This document shows positions 60,582 to 64,000 of a DNA stretch of 64,000 nt, one piece after another; position 1 is the first letter of the stretch, and the number at the start of each line of letters is the position of its first letter. The stretch is from Picosynechococcus sp. PCC 7002. Lineage in GTDB: Bacteria; Cyanobacteriota; Cyanobacteriia; Cyanobacteriales; MRBY01. The position numbers and the translations under genes are program-made. The notes under the pieces are model-generated. The model was not told the origin of the DNA. It did no database searches and saw nothing but the letters and a program-made list of their open reading frames with translations. The stretch lies in NCBI RefSeq assembly GCF_963860125.1, contig NZ_CAWLFA010000001.1, positions 992,001 through 1,056,000 on the forward strand, read 5' to 3'.

Positions 60582-63500
60582 TTACTCAATACCTTCGATG
60601 CGGTCTTCAACCTCTTGGTAAAGCTGTTGTAGACGCTCAAGGTTTTCATCGCTGGTTTCCCAGTAACCCCGACCATTGACTTCGAGTAACGTGCTGACCA
60701 TCCGACGGAAGGAATTGGGATTCAAATCCATCAAACGCTTACACATTTCCTCGTCTTTGATGAAGGTTTCATTGGTATCTTCGTAGACCCAATTGTCTAC
60801 CGCGTCAGCCGTCGCAGACCAGCCCATCGTATTCACCAGGCGCTTAGACAGTTCGCGCACCCCTTCATAACCGTGGGAGAGCATGCCCTCGTACCACTTG
60901 GGATTAAGCAGTTTTGTCCGCGCATCTAAACGCACGGTTTCAGACAGTGTCCGTACTTGAGCGTTGGCGGTGGTGGTGTCGGCAATGTAGGCAGCGGGTT
61001 TCTTGCCATCATCCCGGAGAGAGGCGACAACCTTAGTCGGGTCAGAGTCGAAGTAGTGGGATACGTCGGTCAAACTGATTTCTGAAGAATCCAAGTTTTG
61101 GAAGGTGACATCAGCTTTCTTGAGGGAAGATTCAAATACCTTACGGTTTTCATCCATTACCCCCGGATTGTCGGAGTTGAAGGCGAAGGATTTCCGGTTC
61201 AGGTACATGTCCTGAAGCTCTTTTTCCTCTTCCCAAGAACTATTTTCAACGGCGAGGTTAACGTTAGAAGAATAGGAACCAGACGCGTTGGAGAAGATGC
61301 GGGTTGCGGCTTGGCGAATATTGATCCCCATTTCCTCAGCTTGTTCTAGGGCATGTTTCCGCACATAGTTCATTTCGAGGGGTTCGTTGGCTTCGGCTGC
61401 CATTTTGACGGCTTGATCCAAGAGGTTCATTTGGTTGATGAACAAGTCACGGAATACGCCGGAACAATTGACCACGACATCGATGCGGGGACGACCGAGT
61501 TCTTCGAGGGGAATCAGTTCAAGTTTGTTGACGCGGCCAAGGGCATCGGGAACGGGTCTTGCGCCGACCATCCACATGATTTGCGCGAGGGATTCGCCGT
61601 AGGTTTTGATGTTGTCGGTTCCCCAGAGGACACAGGCGATGGTTTCGGGATATTCGCCGCCGTTATCGAGCTTTTGCCGTTCGATTAGGCGATCGACGAC
61701 AACTTTTGCGGATTGCACTGCGGCGAGGGTTGGGATGGATTGGGGATCGAGGGCGTGGATATTTTTACCTGTGGGCAACACGTTGGGATTCCGGATTGGG
61801 TCACCACCAGGGCCGGGGAGCACATATTCGCCTTCGAGGGCTTTGAGCAGTCCACCCAGCTCTTTATCCGCACAAACCTGTTCGAGGCAGAACTCCAGGT
61901 AATCAAACAGAGGTTTGAGCAATTCTTGATCGACGTTGGTATAGCCTGCTTCGTGTAAGGCTTCTACCCAAGGCGCTTTTTTGCCCATGTTGAAGAAGTT
62001 GAGCTTAGACACGAGGGACACGCGACCTTCGGCGTTCACTTGTTCCATCACGAGGGCACGGACGGCGGCGCGGCAAGCTTCGGTGATGTCTTGAAGCAAG
62101 TTCACATCTTCGAGGATGCCTTGATCACTGTTACGGTAGATCTCTTCCATGTTGCGCCCGATGCTCTTGGCGATGATCGTCGGTAGACTCCAAATTCCCT
62201 CTTCTTCGCGGTCGAGGCTCCCAATATTCACTAAGGTGGCGATCGCCTCTTCGGCGGTGGGAGGCTTACCGATAACGTGGAGACCACAGGGGAGCAGACG
62301 AGATTCAATCTCCATCAGCTTCCGGTAGACAATACCCACCATGTTGTCCCGCTCTTCTTGGGACATTTGGGCCGCATCTGTTTCGGGAATCTCGATATCC
62401 TTATCGAGGTTGCAGATCCGCGCTTGATCCATGATCGTATTCACAATCTGCACGCCCCGCGCCCCATCCTTGAGGGTTTGGTAGGAGCCGATCAACTCGC
62501 TAAGTTCCTTGAGACCCTTATATAAACCCGCATTTTCTGCCGGGGGAGTCAGGTAGGAAATAGTATTCGCATAACTGCGGCGTTTGGCGATCGTCGCTTC
62601 CGAAGGGTTATTGGCGGCGTAGTAGTAGATGTTGGGAATATTACCGATCAAATTGTCGGGATAGCAATCGCCAGACATCCCCATTTGCTTACCAGGCATA
62701 AATTCGAGGGAGCCATGGGTACCGAAGTGCAGCACCGCATCTGCGCCCCAAACCCGCTCAAGGTAAGTGTAGTAGGCAGCAAAGCCATGGTGAGGCGAGG
62801 CAGAACGGGAGAACAAGAGGCGCATCGGGTCGCCTTCATAGCCAAAGGTGGGCTGGACACCGATAAACAGATTGCCGAAATGCTTCCCATAGATCAGCAG
62901 GTTTTGACCGTCGCTGTTGAGTTCACCGGGAGGCGTACCCCAATTTTCTTCCAGGCGTTTGGAATAGGGGGTCAGTTCTTCATATTCCGGCACACCCATG
63001 CGATAGGCGATGTTTAGCTCAGGGGAAGCATATTGCGCCTGGGCATCATGGATGATTAGCTCTAACAGCTCTTTGGGGGTTTCAGGGATATCTTGAATGT
63101 CGTAGCCGTTGTCCCGGAGACCCTTCATTACTTCATGGATCGAGCCAAAGACATCGAGGTAAGCGGCGGTGCCGATATTGCCTTTGTCGGGGGGGAAGCT
63201 AAAAATTGTAATGGCGAGTTTTTTCTCTAGCTTGGGCTTCTTCCGGAGGTTTGTCCATTTCAAAGCACGGGTGGCGATCGCCTCGACGCGATCTTGTAGC
63301 GTAATCGCCCGACCCGTGGCCCCGTCACGACCAGAAAGAATAATTGGTTCAATTGCCCCATCCAGTTCTGGAATCGCAATTTGGAGCGCCACTTGGATCG
63401 GGTGCAGACCGAGATCACTCTCTTCCCACTCCTCTGTGGTTTGGAAGACCAATGGCAGCGCCACCATATAGGGACGGTTCAACCGCTTGAGAGAATCAAT

Positions 63501-64000
63501 GGCTTTGGGATGATCCTGACGTGCCGGGCCACCCACGAGGGCAAAACCAGTTAGGGAAACCACCGTATCCACCAGAGGTAATTTTTCGACCCCGGCGACC
63601 GTGTTATCCCAGAAAAATTCATCCACAGGCTTCGAGAAATCGAGACCCCCCGCAAAGATGGGGATCACCTTTGCGCCGCGATATTCCAACTCCTGGAGCA
63701 TGGCGACGTAGTGGGCATCATCTCCGGTGACGAGGTGTGTCCGTTGCAGCACGAGGCCAATACAAGGGGCGAGGGGATCTTTCAGTTCGTCACTAATATC
63801 ATCGCGGCTGTTGTACCACTGGAGATATTCTTTTGTGTCTTCAAACATTTTCGGGGCGAGGGGATGCCAAATGCCCATGTCGGGATAGACTACCGGCTCG
63901 GCATAATCGGCTTTATCGAGCTTCTCAGCCCCCTTGAGGATGTACTTGTCGGTCATCATCAACAGGAAGTTTTCCAAGTTATCGGGGGAACCACCCAACC
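60582..64000 (-). CDS. chlH: Magnesium chelatase subunit H (ChlH), C-terminal part; start lies beyond the right edge
   Basis: The open frame gives 1139 residues to the right edge with no start of its own; family members are about 1330 residues, so roughly 190 N-terminal residues are missing. ChlH binds protoporphyrin IX and inserts Mg with ChlD and ChlI, the branch step of chlorophyll synthesis. It has the landmarks FGTHGSLEFMPGKQMGMSGD (quoted in part), YYAANNPSEATIAKRRSYA, LPTGKNIHALDPQSIPTL and GRGYWETSDENLERLQ at the C-terminus. A terminator lies 53 bases after the stop. Confidence 0.95.
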   Translation of the reverse strand, partial: LGGSPDNLENFLLMMTDKYILKGAEKLDKADYAEPVVYPDMGIWHPLAPKMFEDTKEYLQWYNSRDDISDELKDPLAPCIGLVLQRTHLVTGDDAHYVAMLQELEYRGAKVIPIFAGGLDFSKPVDEFFWDNTVAGVEKLPLVDTVVSLTGFALVGGPARQDHPKAIDSLKRLNRPYMVALPLVFQTTEEWEESDLGLHPIQVALQIAIPELDGAIEPIILSGRDGATGRAITLQDRVEAIATRALKWTNLRKKPKLEKKLAITIFSFPPDKGNIGTAAYLDVFGSIHEVMKGLRDNGYDIQDIPETPKELLELIIHDAQAQYASPELNIAYRMGVPEYEELTPYSKRLEENWGTPPGELNSDGQNLLIYGKHFGNLFIGVQPTFGYEGDPMRLLFSRSASPHHGFAAYYTYLERVWGADAVLHFGTHGSLEFMPGKQMGMSGDCYPDNLIGNIPNIYYYAANNPSEATIAKRRSYANTISYLTPPAENAGLYKGLKELSELIGSYQTLKDGARGVQIVNTIMDQARICNLDKDIEIPETDAAQMSQEERDNMVGIVYRKLMEIESRLLPCGLHVIGKPPTAEEAIATLVNIGSLDREEEGIWSLPTIIAKSIGRNMEEIYRNSDQGILEDVNLLQDITEACRAAVRALVMEQVNAEGRVSLVSKLNFFNMGKKAPWVEALHEAGYTNVDQELLKPLFDYLEFCLEQVCADKELGGLLKALEGEYVLPGPGGDPIRNPNVLPTGKNIHALDPQSIPTLAAVQSAKVVVDRLIERQKLDNGGEYPETIACVLWGTDNIKTYGESLAQIMWMVGARPVPDALGRVNKLELIPLEELGRPRIDVVVNCSGVFRDLFINQMNLLDQAVKMAAEANEPLEMNYVRKHALEQAEEMGINIRQAATRIFSNASGSYSSNVNLAVENSSWEEEKELQDMYLNRKSFAFNSDNPGVMDENRKVFESSLKKADVTFQNLDSSEISLTDVSHYFDSDPTKVVASLRDDGKKPAAYIADTTTANAQVRTLSETVRLDARTKLLNPKWYEGMLSHGYEGVRELSKRLVNTMGWSATADAVDNWVYEDTNETFIKDEEMCKRLMDLNPNSFRRMVSTLLEVNGRGYWETSDENLERLQQLYQEVEDRIEGIE

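Noticed and set aside
1..64000. Frequent GCGATCGC octamers as a possible novel repeat system
   Set aside because: This is the well-known HIP1 palindrome of cyanobacterial genomes.

Overview
The window is chromosomal DNA from a unicellular cyanobacterium, probably a marine Synechococcus/Picosynechococcus of the PCC 7002 type. It carries photosystem genes (psaF, psaJ, psb30), Mg-chelatase H subunits, the response regulator RpaB, BtpA, and several cyanobacterial families of unknown function (DUF2808, DUF3086, DUF3119). The HIP1 octamer GCGATCGC is scattered through genes and spacers. Species assignment is inference from memory of these proteins; no search was run.

Layout. 1-2.5 kb: 5' part of a secreted subtilisin-like protease, then pgi. 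2.5-5.1 kb: a DUF4334 protein and an AT-richer accessory patch (DUF29, Uma2 nuclease, a DUF29 remnant, an unknown 190-residue protein). 5.1-13 kb: M42 peptidase, glutathione peroxidase, SDR-type dehydratase, SGNH-like membrane protein, low-MW phosphatase, CAP-domain protein, btpA, cysK. 13-19.4 kb: TPR protein, a 36-residue membrane protein, radA, rpaB, recJ, psb30, a cysteine-cluster protein. 19.5-23 kb: a 46-residue acidic protein and the three-gene pnt transhydrogenase operon. 24-29.7 kb: the rpmH-rnpA-PH-yidC-jag ribosome/membrane-insertion cluster, then a YceD-like protein, a Ycf46-type ATPase and an SH3 protein. 30-34.2 kb: hybrid histidine kinase plus separate Hpt protein. 34.3-41 kb: Get3d-like ATPase, isochorismate synthase (phylloquinone pathway), and a second CobN/ChlH-type chelatase. 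41-48 kb: Mrr endonuclease, ketoacyl synthase, CPA1 antiporter, TrkA-type K+ regulator, RecQ, PurU. 48-57.9 kb: tsaD, psaFJ, plsY-DUF3086-DUF3119, RND efflux pump, GerMN lipoprotein, FHA protein. 57.9-60.5 kb: AT-rich island with a broken UPF0175 gene and a long prokaryotic Argonaute whose frame is interrupted. 60.5-64 kb: the 3' part of chlH.

Most of the window is ordinary core genome. The most notable region is 57.9-60.5 kb: an Argonaute with an intact DEDD catalytic tetrad whose N-terminal portion lies in a different frame, immediately followed by a UPF0175 pseudogene with two lesions. Other points worth checking are the DUF29 remnants flanking the 190-residue ORF, a Get3d-like ATPase with arginine at the P-loop lysine, a protease with Glu at the catalytic Asp position, two unlisted small proteins, and short inverted repeats that have become the coding end of tsaD. 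I saw no tRNA, rRNA, CRISPR array or insertion sequence.
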